A stretch of DNA of 64,000 nt, taken from contig OZ234496.1 in NCBI GenBank assembly GCA_965153455.1, positions 4,473,207-4,537,206 of the forward strand, written 5' to 3'. The stretch's first letter is position 1, and every line of letters starts with the position of its first letter. Positions 1 to 13,290 of the stretch are shown here, piece after piece. This DNA comes from Sphagnum compactum. Its lineage: Eukaryota; Bryophyta; Sphagnopsida; Sphagnales. The notes beneath the pieces are model-generated. The model was not told where the DNA came from. It did not search any database and worked only from the letters and a program-made list of their open reading frames with translations. The position numbers were made by a program, and so were the translations under genes.

Positions 1-920
1 GGAGCTCAGAATTTAAGGTATGAGCTGAGACTGATTTTGATTCTTGCATTTCTTTTCAGGCTCCTCCTTCATATTACAGATTGCTGATTTCTCATGAAAA
101 TTTGATTGTATTCCATGGCACATTTCTGCAATTCTATCTCGTAAGATGATCTTGTTTTCATATATAGAGTATTATTGGCAAAAGAACTTCTGGTTTCTTG
201 ATGGATCAGGTGTCAGTTTGTGAGGTTAACCTGCGAATTGTGCATTGATGAACAAAGGTGCAGATCCTCACAATGTCTTCACTTCATGAGGTCTTCCAGA
301 GCATGACCCCATAACAGCTTTACCTGGACAAGGTTATGTACTGCAGCCAATGCACAACAAGTGTGTAAGAACAACTGATCCAATTTCACACAAAAAGATT
401 CAAAGGAGAAGAAATCCACACAACCTCCCAACAAATAACAGCACAGACACACATCCATATTCTTATGGGTATCTGGGTGCCTAGCTTGCAACACTTCCCT
501 GATCTCAGGTACAATCTACTTGCTCTGACTCATGGAGCCTTTTGTCAGACAAATTCCAGTTCAAAATGCCTCATTACACCTAATCCAGAGCCCACACCCA
601 TTCCCACCTCTATCAAAAAATTCTATTGGAGTTGTTGACCTTTCAAACAGTACCTGTGGAGGATGTGAAACCCCATGGAAACTTGGAACATGAAATTGAC
701 AAAAGCCCCTTGAAGCTCAACAAACTTTGTGAAAATGCTGAGAGTTCACCTCACATCAAAAAAGAGAACAAGAAGTAGGATGGAGCTTACCAGATGTAAA
801 AGAGATCATTATTCAGTGAACTTTGGTTCTGCATTCAATGCATGGACAATTTAGGATGATGAGACTGTCAGCAACAAATTGATGCTAAGATGAATTCCAT
901 ACAGAGAACAAAATTCTCAC
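1..920. other. No gene recognised
   Basis: I see no convincing reading frame, RNA gene or repeat here. A short minus-strand open frame at 279-494 is Cys/Leu-rich and unlike any family I know. Confidence 0.4.
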
Positions 921-924
921 ACAA

Positions 925-1500
925 ATCCAGAGCTTTACCTGAGAAAGGGTCTGCTGATAGGTGGTAGGTAAGGCCTGCGGACAGGGGCATTACCAGAATA
1001 GCCAATGGCAGCGCCAAATTCTTGTAATGTGCCTGTCCAAGGGCCTTACCCCATGTAATAACCATGTCAGCTCCTACTCATCAAGTGAAGAAAAATCAGT
1101 GGGCTGTCATGATAATGTAAGAGCCAGCTGAGAAACATGAGATGACATCCAGTGTCAGGGAGGAAAAATATTACAGATTTAAGGCATCCCCCAACTACAC
1201 TGGGAAATCTCTGACAGGTCATTATGAGCGATCGGGAGGTTGCATGTAGGTCATGGCATGCCCTAGATTGGCATGCAGTCGAGGATGCAATATACAGGGG
1301 CACTGGATCTGCATGGGCAGGACTGAAAGGTCTCATCAAAGAAAAATCTGGAGCCCTGTAACGTATTGTGTTTACTGGTGGAGTCCAAGAAGCCTGCATA
1401 TGCTGTTGAGGGGGTGGGGAAGCTGTGGAAGTTCCAAGTGTGCATGGGTCAGCCTGATTATTCTTTGTGAAATTTTGCCAAAAGTGGTCTGCTGTTAGTT
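925..1500 (-). pseudogene. Exon-like remnants of an unrecognised gene
   Basis: Two minus-strand stretches look coding. At about 1040-940 one frame reads L-Q-E-F-G-A-A-I-G-Y-S-G-N-A-P-V-R-R-P-Y-L and runs into a CTCAG|GTAAAG donor near 938. At about 1500-1240 an open frame is rich in Pro, Ser and Arg, with W-T-P-P-V-N-T-I-R-Y-R-A-P in the middle. I do not recognise the protein, cannot join the two pieces in phase with confidence, and see no start. They could be exons of a real gene, a fragment carried by a repeat, or chance. A dispersed repeat copy lies directly beyond at 1545-1795. Confidence 0.2.
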
Positions 1501-1544
1501 CCTTCTCTCTTTGCAACGGATTCTTTGTATTTGTGCCCCTCCAA

Positions 1545-1795
1545 AAAAACAGCCAAAAAGCGAAATTCAAAATTCAAAATTCAAAAATGAAGTGCTTTTG
1601 GAAGTTTTCAATCATGAGAAGTGAAGAAAAGATAGTAAATATCACTAGATTTCTATATTTGATTTTCAGAGTGTAGATTGAAATATAGAAGGATGAGTAA
1701 AGATTTGTATTCATAGCCAGATTTGGTAAATCTTCGTAGGGATTATTGTCACTTTTTCTACATCATCCTTGGATGATTGTCACTTTGGCTACAAA
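1545..1795 (-). repeat. Dispersed ~260-bp repeat, copy A
   Basis: Read on the minus strand it begins TTTGTAGCCAAAGTG, has the core ATCCCTACGAAGATTT followed by a CCAAATCTGGCTA palindrome relic, then CTTTACTCATCC, and ends near CTTTTTGGC. The same order of motifs recurs at 15.7, 21.0, 46.7, 47.9 and 49.6 kb. The 5' part holds two tandem versions of an AAAGTG-CAAT-ATCC block. There is no coding capacity and no clear terminal inverted repeat. Confidence 0.7.
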
Positions 1796-4700
1796 CAAAA
1801 ATTCCAAACAAAAAGATGGCATGGGTCTTGATGCAACACACACATGAGCAAACAATGTCCTCAAGATGTGAATAGCCAATCTTCAAGATGTGATGGTTGA
1901 AATAGTGAGAACATGCCCATCTCTCCAGGAATCTTCAATGGCAATTCTGACTCAAGACCAGCATTGAACAAGAAAATGATTGCTTAGACAACTTTGGTGG
2001 GAACTTCTTCTGATCAGGACTAGAAATCTCAACTGAAATTTACGATTCGTACAAGTCTAGCTTTCACAGCAAAACAATTCACCACTTAACCACAATGCAA
2101 AAGAGAAAGAAAAAAATGACCAATTAGGCTAATGAGACTAGGCTGGGAAGTCTTTTTGCCTGTTTGGAGGCCAAATGCCCAATTGCCGACTTGCACATAG
2201 ACTGCCACTTAAATACCAGGATGCCTGACAAATCAACAAAACATGAAATTCACCATCTCATCTGCTCTGATCCACATAATCATAGTTAATGTTTTATGTG
2301 CACATCAAGACTCAAGACCAACAAAATGTGAAGATTTAGAAATACCCAACTCCTTGAAACTGCTAAACCCAACAGAGCTAAATTCACATTGGTCTGTGTC
2401 CAAGGATCATCAAGAGTACCTCTGATTGCCAAGACAAAAGACCATTTTTCAAGAAAAACAACAGATTTAAACCTGAGTGTTCTCAACCATACACAATACA
2501 TCATCATTCTTTTCATCCTTTCTACCTTCTTGGACATTAAGATATGTATGTATGGATCTTTGTGATATGTTTGAGTTTTCATCGATGGCAAGTTTTCAAG
2601 GATAAATGGGTGTTTGCACTCTATAGTGACCTTTTATGGACGTCACAATGGCAGTTTTTCCTGTATATTTTAGATACAAGAAAATAATAAAATGAAAATC
2701 ATTGAAATAATAGAAAAAGGGACTCACTTATCTAAAACTATCATAATCAACTTTCTAAGAATGAAAAAATCAAATCAAAATCATGGATAGCCAATAAGTA
2801 ATGAATTTTTGAATTTCGTCCACATTTTTTGTCACACTTGCAAAACTCATCGATATGGACTTTTATCTTACAATGTGCTAATCTTATGTGTTTGAAACTT
2901 TGGAATATTGAATAAATTATGTTTGAGAAACTAAAGATCCATTGAATGAATGGAATGTGATTTTAATTTATTATGTTATGGACTTTTTTAAATCCCAAAA
3001 ACTATAATTATTTTTTAAGCCATTTTAAGCATTTAAAAGTAATTAATTAAGAAAATCCTTTTGTGATTTTTTTATATGTCTTATAACATCATGATTTGAA
3101 ATTGGAAATGGAAAAATATGTTACTTTCAATATCATCTAAATATTCATATTTTAAACTAGGTTTCAACTACACTAAAAAAAAACTTTGAAAAGGGATTCT
3201 AATCTGCCAAAATTGTGACACCTTAATGTGCTTTTGCCCAAATGTGTCTTAGGGTTTGGGAAAGGGGATTCGAAAGAAACAATGGTAACAAGATGGAGGT
3301 AAGAGGAATTGTTGCTACAATAGACATAGCACATACAATTAAAGCCATTGATGCAAGAAAGATGATGAAACCACAGTATGAAGTAACCACTAATTTATCT
3401 CTACTTGCAACATGTATGGCTTTTGCTGCATTTTCATCCTATCCAACTAGTAGAATCAATGAAAATAAGCTTACATTGTCCTGATGAATTTCTTGAACAT
3501 GGTGTACATTGTTTCTTGCTAAAGGTTAATCAATGAACTTCTACAATGGCGAATGATTAATTAAGGATTTTGGAGAGCCATAGCCAAGCATAACATTTGA
3601 ATATGTGGTTTGCATTTTTTTATTACTAAGGTTTACTATAACTTTGGGTATTGATGATGAATATGATATGTGTAGATGTTCAAGATGTCTACAAGGCAAA
3701 TAAGGAGAAGACGTTATTGGGAGAAAGGTTGGTGTTCACCACATTAGACTTTGATACTAACATTCATCATCCCTACCATTTTTTATTGGTGCTCAGGAAC
3801 CATCACCTTTGATTTCCTGGGCCTTAGACGTCTACAATCAAAACTAATGTGGGATTTTTTTGTTTCTACTTCATTCCATGGACCTTGTTTCTCAACTTCA
3901 AATTTGCATTGAAATTGTTGCAAATTTTGTAAATGGTGTTTTCTTTCTCCCACACATCTAGCTTGCAACGAATTTAATGTACATGGGGTTGCACTTGTGA
4001 AGCATCTTCCATCCACAAAGATGCAATTTGGTTAAATTGTTTCTTACAAAAGAATTTTGTTGAAAAGTCTACGAAGTCTAACAATGCTTACATCATTTAC
4101 AATGTTACATTTTTGTACATGCTTAGTGTTGCCACAATTTGAAACACACTTGAAAATTTAATCATTATTGAAAGAACCACAAGAAATATGGAAAAGGTAT
4201 TAAAAAAATTTGGTAATTTTTTGGGTTTCATTTCATTTGATGGAATTTTTTAACAATTCACATTGGTTTTTTTGTTGCTACAATTAAAGTTTGAAGATTT
4301 GAAAAAAATAAACTTACAATATTTTGTTGAAATACAAGGACTACAAGGTACAAGGAAGGATTTGAAGAGATTAACGAACATAGATGTGTCTGTTGAAGAT
4401 GGATCAAGCAATGACCAAGAATTGATGGAAACACAAATTAAAAACATGCAACATTATGGTCTTTAACTTTTTGAGGCAAACTTTCCATTGCATGTACACT
4501 TGTCAAGCATTTTGATAGGAAGCCAATCATAACATTTCAATTTTTTTGTATTCAAATTCATTTGAAGGTGCAGTCACAATAATACGTACCATAGCAAGTG
4601 CAACACTTGCTTAGTTTTTTCATGTTTTAAATTTGTAATTTAATTTTATGTTGAAATTGTAAGATTTATTTATATAGTTGTATTTTTAATATATCATGGG

Positions 4701-5110
4701 AACATGAAAATTAATTTGAAATTATCCGATGAGAAAAAAATAACAAAAACACTCATTAAACACTATAATGTTTGTTTTTACATAGTAAAAAGACTTGTAA
4801 ATGGATTTGAAATTTTTTGAAAATGACATTTTTTTGCCAAGTTTTAAACATAAACCTTAATAAAATAGTACGAAGATTTTTTTTAAAATTTAAAGACTTT
4901 TTTGAAGACTTTTTCAAGAATATTTTTAAATTATTTCCCAAAAAGTAGTCAAAAAGTAGGCGGATGTGGTTCGTGTTATCATGTTTGCACCCTTGACCTT
5001 TTTGGGTGCTTTACTTGCAATAGAAAAATAGGATTTTTAGGAATTATTTCATGGGAATGAGTAGGAAGAAAGTGATGAAGCTTATATTCCTAAAATTTAG
5101 TAGCTGCAAT
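1796..5110. other. AT-rich intergenic sequence
   Basis: No gene is recognised. Open frames at 3242-3484 and 4263-4466 are short, of ordinary AT-biased composition, and resemble no family I know. The word TGTGCTTTTGCCCA at 3226-3240 resembles a word (TGTGCTTTCACCC) found at other repeat edges in the window. Confidence 0.5.
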
Positions 5111-5118
5111 TGAAATGT

Positions 5119-5252
5119 TATTGGTAGTGGTTTTGATGGATTAGGTGGTTATTGGTAGTGGATTTAATGGATTATGTGGTTATTGGTAATGGATTTAATG
5201 GATCAAGTGGTTTTTTCTATTGACCTAATCCATCAAATCCATCCACTAATCC
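5119..5252. repeat. 31-bp tandem repeat with inverted partner
   Basis: Three units of about 31 bp (ATTGGTAGTGG-TTTGATGGATTA-GTGGTT) run 5119-5210. An inverted copy follows at 5221-5252. TTTGATGGATTAGGT at 5132-5146 pairs perfectly with 5223-5237, so a transcript could fold into a 15-bp stem. Confidence 0.75.
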
Positions 5253-5253
5253 T

Positions 5254-6125
5254 TTTGAATTGAAATTCAAAAAGCACATGTTGAAAAATAAATCACAATA
5301 TGGAAATAGTGATAGGACTACTGAACTGTACATAAGGCATTTCTTATTAGTTCCTTGCCATAGCTTCTATACTTTAGAACACTACAATTGGTGAGTCCTC
5401 CAAGCATGCCATTGATGCAATCGTTAAAATCTGTAGCTTGTAGTTTTCTTATAAGCTTTTAAGCCCTTAAACACATCTAAGGCGTAAATCATATATGAAT
5501 GCAATTACACACAAAATTTTGATGCCATACATACATTACCAATGGACTTCTAAAAACTCAATGCCTTGTGGAATTTACAAGAGAGTTACACATCAAAGTT
5601 GTTACAAAACCCTAAGGAGTGTTATTGCTAGAGTAACACCAAAGTCAAGTTCACTATTTTGACCAATATTGTGGAGTTGTTTGAATTTTCAAGGAAACAT
5701 TCAATTATGGTTTTTTAAATATTTCAAAATAAAGAAACTACTAGCTATGGTTCTTCGAAATAAAATAAGAACTAAAAAACCATTGGTCATGGTTATGTCA
5801 AAACCCTCAAGAACATTGTCATTTTGTATTTTATTCATTACTATGTCTAACAAAAAAAATCCTTTTATTTCATTTTATGCAAGTATATATGTTTCACAAA
5901 GGAGAAACATAAACAATTTTTTGGCTACATTTGTTCCTTGCACAATACAATATAAAAACATCATGTCCAATATAAAAACTTTTTAAAAAAAATGAAGTTC
6001 AAAGAAAATATTTAATGACAAAGTGAAAAAATGACAACAAAAAAAATTCCAACCTTATGATCAAGCTTGGAACCCAAGATATGAATTACATGAAAAATGG
6101 ACAATAGAAGTTTGTTCCTTTTTTC
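5254..6125. other. AT-rich intergenic sequence
   Basis: No gene is recognised. An open frame at 5669-5986 is Lys/Asn/Phe-rich; it may be upstream debris of the helicase-like remnant that follows, but I see no diagnostic motif. Confidence 0.4.
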
Positions 6126-6130
6126 AAAAA

Positions 6131-7675
6131 ATGCAATGTTGTGCAATTTGCAAAATTGTGAAACTCATCAATAAGAAAAAACATTACATAACAAAATACA
6201 ATGACACATCAAACAAACAAAATGGTTGCACACCATATGCAATGGCAAATGTCATGATGGTAGCTTACACAACTTGCAATAATGTAGATTTCATGTACCT
6301 TTGCAATAGGTGCCATTCAAACCAAAATAAACCTCAAAATGTAATTTATGTAATGTAACAAACACGATCATACATGGCCACATTGCTCTCTCCACACCCA
6401 CTCCACGTGCAATTATTATCTTCCATCAACATTGGATTATAGATGTAATCACAAAATTGGGGCTTACTTTAGGTCAAATAATATAAACTAACTCATTGAA
6501 TCATTCATTAAGTTGGGTTGGCATTTTGGATCACAATTTTAACGTAAAAGAAATAGGTACCACTAGCACCACTACTATCACAAAATATGCAATCAAATCC
6601 TTGGATTCAAACATACAAAACCACTTTTGAACAACCACATAAAAAAAATAGCATGTATTTTTTCGCACTAGAGGTAATACAACATATAATTGAAAAAAAG
6701 CCACACATGTGTACAAAACATATAACATTCCCAAACATGGACATTCCAAAACCAATATATAACTTAACCCTTTTATTTGACATGTGGGTTGATATTAATC
6801 CAAAAGAAAAGAGGATTATTACATAATTGGACATGTAAAACAACGTGAAACAAATAAACAAGAACAATAATATGAAATAATAGCCATAAAAGCAACCAAT
6901 TAAATATATAAAAACAAAGCCTTTCACTCGAAATAACATTATTACCTTTTTTATTCCCACATGGAGATGGAGCTTATGATGGTATTATATCTTTTAATGA
7001 ATATTTAAAACATAGTATGATTGCATTATTTTCACCTTTTACATTATACAAACCATACCTACTTCTTATTTATGATTTACATCAAGCATTACAATTCATT
7101 AAAGAAACCTTTAAAACATTTTTTGAAAAAGACATGAAGGCATGTAAAATATAAACCCAAAAATAACTAAATAAAATGTCATTAAACAAGTTGTTAAATA
7201 AAATTTTGTTACAAACATACAAGGCACTCCTTGATGGCATAGAACACAACTACATGAAATGCAACTTGTTTCCAAACCTTCACAACACATATTTGACACA
7301 CACATTTCCATCATGTAATTAAATGATGAACAAAAAAAAATGTTGCATTCCATTATTGGAAACCTAAAAGGTTTAACATATTATTGAACAAACACACCTG
7401 GTAGTGGCAAAACTTTCTTTATAAAATACATCACACAACACTTTCAATTACTTGGCAAAAATGTATTATTATCAACAATGACAAGTGTTAGAGCACTTTG
7501 TTTGAGTTCCACTACCACTAAGGTACACACTGCATTTCAAATTCCAACATGAAAATACTTGTCCATCATTTTTGAACCTAGTAATGTCATAAAATACCTC
7601 AAGAACACACATGTCATAATCATTGATGAAATGTCAATGATGACCAACAACATGTGTGTAGTTGACAACAACTAA
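6131..7675 (+). pseudogene. Decayed Pif1-type helicase (Helitron-like remnant)
   Basis: Pif1-family helicases unwind DNA with ATP; in plants many copies are the helicase part of Helitron transposons. The best segment is 7394-7664. It reads T-P-G-S-G-K-T-F (Walker A, GGT at 7400), then a stretch close to the family's Q-H-F-Q-L-L-G-K-N-V-L-L and T-S-V-R-A-L, then V-H-T-A-F-Q-I-P, and I-I-I-D-E-M-S-M-M-T (Walker B) starting at 7616. Both Walker motifs are in the same frame, about 70 residues apart as in Pif1, with one TGA between them. Just upstream, around 7325-7360, another frame gives L-N-D-E-Q-K-K-M-L-H-S-I, the usual start of the domain. Open pieces at 6131-6358 and 6587-6826 may be earlier parts. 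Many stops and frame changes make it a fossil. I see no Rep domain and no Helitron ends. Confidence 0.6.
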
Positions 7676-7855
7676 AACAATTAATGCATTTTAAAAACAT
7701 ATCTCCATTTGAAACAAAACTCGTACCACTAAAAGAACTTATGTCCTTTGCTACCAAGAAATCTATGATTACAAGTCCTAAATGACTATATGTGTCATAG
7801 ATGCCAATGCCATGGAGTTCATTCATTTCAATTATCATCCATGATTTGTAATAAA

Positions 7856-8155
7856 CTTGTACTTAACTTTTAGTTTAGTTTCAATTCACTTTTAATTAAA
7901 TTTTAATTAAGTTTTAATTCACATCCACTTAATTCATAATTCACTTCCAATTGACTTTTAGTTAAGTCTTAGTTCACTTCTAATTAACTCTTAGTTAACT
8001 TCTAATTAAATCTTAATTAAGTCCAAATTAATTCCTAGTTAACTCCTAGTTAACTTTTAATTAAATCCTAGTTAACTCTAATTAACTCGTAGTTGATTCC
8101 TAGTTAAGTCCCAGTTAAATTTCAATTAACTCATAATTGACTCTTAATTAGGAAG
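7856..8155. repeat. Degenerate 10-13 bp minisatellite (AGTTAACTC type)
   Basis: About 25 imperfect units of a word like CTAGTTAACTC or TTAATTAAGTC are joined head to tail. TTAA is nearly constant, while the spacer length varies between 10 and 13 bp. There is no coding potential. Confidence 0.8.
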
Positions 8156-8750
8156 GTTCTTAAGAAGTTTCCTTATTTGGTGCACATATAGAAGTCTCTT
8201 TGGAAGCTTCCTTGAGCTAGGTCCACAAAGGGGTATGAATAAAAGTAAGACCCTTCATATCCTTTAATTTGTTTAACACCAATTTTAAGTATGATCTTAC
8301 ACCATAGCCTTCTCGTGTTCTTTTCATGTTCATGTTTGCATATGTTAGCATAATAAAAATCCATTTTCATGTTGGTCTTACACATCTTGTGTTCTTGTTC
8401 TTAGTTCTTGTGTTATTATTTTTGAATCACATAATCTTTTTTTGTTTCTTGTTTGAAAGTTAGATTTAAACCTTTCTTTTAACCTTTGTTCTTGTGAATC
8501 TTCGTGTCTTTGATAGTATGTATGACATTAGTCATAAACTATTACTTTGAATCGTATGTGTAAAAAATCATAGTCATATATTAGTGGGGCATCTGACTAG
8601 TAGATGAAGTGGTAACAAAATGGGGGATGTCAATTTTCATCACTTTTATTTCATGTATATAGCATCCATGACTGATGAAAAAATGACATGGATGTCCAAA
8701 TGTCATTATAATGATTAAAAAATGATTATGTCATTTGATATGAACATAAA
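8156..8750. other. Intergenic sequence
   Basis: No gene or clear repeat is recognised. Confidence 0.5.
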
Positions 8751-8756
8751 CAATTT

Positions 8757-8942
8757 TACCCCCACCCCCCACCTATTTATGTACCTAAGTATTTACCTAC
8801 CCACCCACCCATCTATCAACCTACCTACTTGTTTACCCACCAAACCACCTACCTACCACCTATTTATCACCTATTTACCTACCTATTTACCTACCCACCC
8901 AACCACCCACCTATCTACGCACCCACCCACCTACCTACCTAA
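8757..8942. repeat. (CCTA/CCCA)n microsatellite
   Basis: A pyrimidine-rich array of CCTA, CCCA and TTTA tetranucleotides. The open frame across it (Tyr-Leu-Pro-Thr repeats) is a by-product of the array and not a gene. The array ends next to AAAGTGAAAGCACAG, the reverse of a word seen at other repeat edges. Confidence 0.85.
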
Positions 8943-11900
8943 AGTGAAAGCACAGTTATGGGGGCTAAATGGACTGTCACAATTGTAGTTTTTGTGGATT
9001 ACATCATGTAAATACCATGTAAAATCATTTTTAATATCAATATTTAAAATTTTAAGTTATTCATGTTATAATAGACTTCAAAGAATCATCTAGAGAAAGA
9101 TGGATGACTTTTATGAAAAGTGGACCCCATAGTGGACTTTGAAATTATAATATTATTTTCGTCATAGAAGCATTTTTGAAATGTGGACTCCAGAAGTGTG
9201 AGAAAAGAAATACCAATTTTTTTTAATGAAAATTTTAATTAAAGTATTTAAAAAGGTGGTGCATTGCAATTTTTTCAATAATATAAATTTTGAATTTTTA
9301 AGGTCAACTATTGTTTCATTTGAGTCTTTTAGAGTCCATATCTCCCTCAAAACTCCATCTTTTTTATTGGTTTTTTTTTCAAAACACATGACCAAACATG
9401 GATATAGGTTGGCCTATCATTACTTTTGGATGAAAAATTGCCAAAATGTTTGTCGGATGACTTTTGAAAGTTTCCCAAGTTTGTCTAAAGAACGTTCAAT
9501 TTTGCAGGTCAAATTTTTATTATTATTGAATTTGAAGCAAAACAATAATTTGAAAACATTTATTTGTTGAATCATTTAATTTAGACAAAACATAATCAAT
9601 ACATGTTGTCGCATCAAATGGTGGCCCTTGGATCAAAATTTCATTTCAAATTTATCTAATCTTCAAATGGTAGGACAATTATGTTTCCAACTTGTGTTAT
9701 GCATTCTATGGGTAATAAAATAATTGTGAATGTTTGATTACTCCTTAGGCTTGATGTTGCTTCGTGCCATTTTTGGTTGGGATTCTTGTTCACATGCCAT
9801 GTGTCCAATATATGGCTTCTAGCCAATAGGATTTCTATGTTTCATTGGATTCTTACATTGACCCTCATATCAAGTGTGAAACCTTCAATACATTTTCCAA
9901 ACTTCACTTGACTTTAGGATGTACAAGAGGTATTTAATTATGTAGGAAGAGTAGTTAAACAAATTTCTTATGAATAATCTAAATAAATAAATATTTCAAC
10001 TGATGTGTATTCCAAAACTTGGAATTGGAGATTACACATATTAGAGGTGCAACTTAATTTGGTGCAATTTTCACCTTAGGAATGCCAAGTGGTTAAGTTG
10101 ATGACATGGTCCATTTTTGTGTTAACATCATCCATAGTTGGTTCATTTCCCTATTATAAACAAATACTATTACTTCATATGGATCATCTTCTGCATTTGA
10201 ATCATTTTTTGGCCATTTTTTTGCTATGATTGAATTGCTTATCTTTTTGGGTGATGGGAATCCCAATAAAAAATTGCACTGTTGATGAAATTGCATTCTA
10301 AAATTTTGATTTGTTGGGTTTGCTAGCCATGGATTCTCTAGGTTGTTGTGGCAAGTTGTTTAAAAATTCCAGAATAAACATTTTCATCATTATCCCATAT
10401 ATCTTGTAATCTTGTAAGTGATTAGAAGAATACTAACTATTATTCAACCTTTGCCTGAATTTCTACATCTACATTTTTCAAAAAAAAATTCTACAAACAA
10501 ATACATATCTAAATCTAATGGTGTTTGTGATTATTTGTCATTTTTTAATGATTCTTTATCTCAACAATCACAATGGATTTTTGTTGATTTCAATAAGCAA
10601 TTTCATAATTCAACTTCAGCCTTTATTCATATTAACACGTCCATTGAACCACAATTTATTACAAAGAATCAAATTTTTTTTTATTCGTTAGTTATTGAAA
10701 CATCATTTTTTCAATTATTGTACATGTCTCGTGGTTTCAGGGCCAGCCTTATCATCCAACAATTCACCGGATGTTTTAAAATTTTGATTCTAAAAATCTT
10801 ATGGCACCCAAGTTTGCCTACCTAGAGTTGCATAAAGTCGTCTTTGGGGTTTCAAGAATTTTGTTGATAATAGGTTGCCAACGGTTACCAAATCTTTTAT
10901 CAACAAATCGTGTAATAAGCTTGTGAAATAAAATTTGGAATTGGCTTCTTCAAATTCATGCATTCTTTGAAGGAATCCATGGCATGTGTAAACATCACCC
11001 AATGGTAATTTCCATATCCTCCTTCAAAATCTTTATAATTAAGTAATGTAAAATTTTCTTTGCCTATCTTGGCATTCGCCCATCACCATGCCGCCCATTC
11101 ATCTGTTTTGTTAATTACCCTTTTCCATTATGTTCCCCATGTTTTGATTTTTAGCAAATGTTGGAAGGGGATTAATCGAATGTCATCTTCTGGATATTAT
11201 CAAGGATTTATTATCATCTCACATATTTTATCTAGTATGTTTGAAATTAACATATATTCAATCATAGATTCCAAGGTGTTTGGTGTGAAAAATCAATCTC
11301 ATCCAGTTTCGATTCCAAAGTTCAAAATACCAAAATTTGCAATGTGAAAAATCAAAACTTTAAAAAAAATAAAAAATTATTATTACAAAGGTTTGACAAT
11401 GTCAAAAGCAATAGAAAGTAGCCTACTTTTAAGTTTTAAACCATTCTAATAGGTTTCTAATTCCTAGAGGATCAAAACCAATTTCACCCATTCTCAAGTG
11501 GTTTCATGCTTAGGTTTTTTGTAATTGTATTTGTTGCATTGAAATATGGTTTCTTGTGACCCTTGAATTCAACCCTAGAATGTTCTCAAATCTGCCCTAA
11601 ATTTTCCCAACCAAACCTTCAAATTCCCTCAAACAGCCCCGAATCTGCCCCAAATTTTCACCTCAAATAGACCCCCAATTCAACCCTATTTCATAGCTCA
11701 ATGTAGCTTTCAAACAGTTCCAAATTTGCCCAAAGAATATCCACTCCGGAATCCCTTCAAACAACCCCCCAAGCCAAAAACAAATCTAAAAAAATACCTG
11801 AATTCAAGATCGAATTATAAAAAAGAACCAAAAGCATGAATCTGAGCAATTTTTAAGGTTCATCTTATCTTGGGGTTGCAATCCATGGTTGCTCCAAGAT

Positions 11901-13025
11901 CTAGGACAAACAACAACAAAAAATTTCACATCTCAACTTGAAAGAGACATAATACAACTAACAAGAAATAAACAAGAAACTAATAAATTCTACCTAGAGC
12001 CTATTGTTACTTTCATCCAATTTCAAAAGCCCAAGCTTGTCAATTAGCTCCTCATTTTCTTTTGTTAGGGCTTCTTCCATTTCCATGAATTGCCCATGGA
12101 TGCCAAACCCCCAACCCCAGCATCATCTAGCCAATTCTTGTAGATGTCTATAAGCATTTCAAGATTGTCCATGCCCAACCAAAAGCGTCGAAAGGTTATG
12201 TAAAGACCTCTAATATTAAAACTTATTTTCGTCTTGATTTGAGAGCCAAATGTCACAAAATTTGGTGTGCTATAAACCCAACATAAGAAAATTGTGCTGC
12301 ATGCATTTTTTAGCATGCTAATGAATCTTTGCACTCCTCTTCACTAACCACCTTGATCCCAAAATGGACAAACCATTCTTTCACCATTGACAATGCCATG
12401 TTTTCATAAATCTCCATAAGGTCACACAAACTTGTAGATTAAGAACTTTGTGATGCAACACTAGAAACTTTTTCATTTATTTTAGTTGGGTTCAAAAACT
12501 TGTATGCACAAACCAAGAGGGGGAACAATACATATTTGTCATACTCATTTATAATATGAAGATCTCTATTGTTGCCAACATATTGAATTGGCACCCCCAA
12601 CCCTTTATACTAGGGGTTTAATATCATACCCAACATGTTGTGAACCTTGCAATGTTGAAAAGAAAGCATATATGAAAAGAAGGGATCTAAAACTTGTATG
12701 ACCTATTTTTGTATACTATGTTTCAAGACTTGAAGCTTACCATCAAAGTCTTTGGTCTCATTGGAATTTGGTGTTACAAGGTCCATTTGCATTTAACATA
12801 CAAGTGATATTGTTGTAACAAGGGCATTAAAATGTAGTTCGAACTACTAGCTACAGACTTTGGTTCGACATGCATTGTTGGACAATGAGCCCTAGGGTAT
12901 CAAAAAACAATTTGGGCAATTGCCCAAACTTGCAAACTTGGCACATAGCCTTGAAGTTCTAATGATTGTTGTTTTACATACCATAAGCTCTTTAACAATT
13001 AACAATAAAAAAATGAGATGGATTT
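8943..13025. other. AT-rich intergenic sequence
   Basis: Roughly 4 kb without a recognised gene. Open frames at 10418-10825 (+), 10799-11002 (-), 11060-11347 (+) and 12065-12334 (-) carry no motif I know. Around 12080-12000 on the minus strand another frame gives M-E-E-A-L-T-K-E-N-E-E-L-I-D-K-L, which looks coding-like but is isolated. Confidence 0.4.
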
Positions 13026-13029
13026 TTTG

Positions 13030-13290
13030 GTTCCCCCCTCCCCCCCCCAAATCTTCCCCTAAAGCTTAAACACAATCATAAAAATTAAATAAATATTTAA
13101 CTTTTTAAAAAAGTAAAATTGGGGGAGGTTTTGAAGTCCCTTACAAAATTGCCGCCTCTTAATGTTTAAGCATAATGATTTTTTAATTTTTTTGAAAAGT
13201 AAAAATGGAGAGAATTTTAAGGTACCCCCCCCACCACCCCCCACAAAATTATTACTCACTAAATCCTAAACACCATAATAAATATTTGTT
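13030..13290. repeat. ~105-bp tandem repeat with poly-C runs
   Basis: Two and a half diverged units. Each has a C-run, then a CCTAAA/TTAA-GCTTAAACA-AATCAT-like segment, an A/T stretch, then AAAAGTAAAA-TGG followed by a purine run. The C-runs at 13035-13049 and 13225-13243 mark unit edges. Confidence 0.55.

Noticed and set aside
8722-8988. Open frame of Tyr-Leu-Pro-Thr repeats
   Set aside because: It is the translation of the CCTA/CCCA microsatellite and has no other support.
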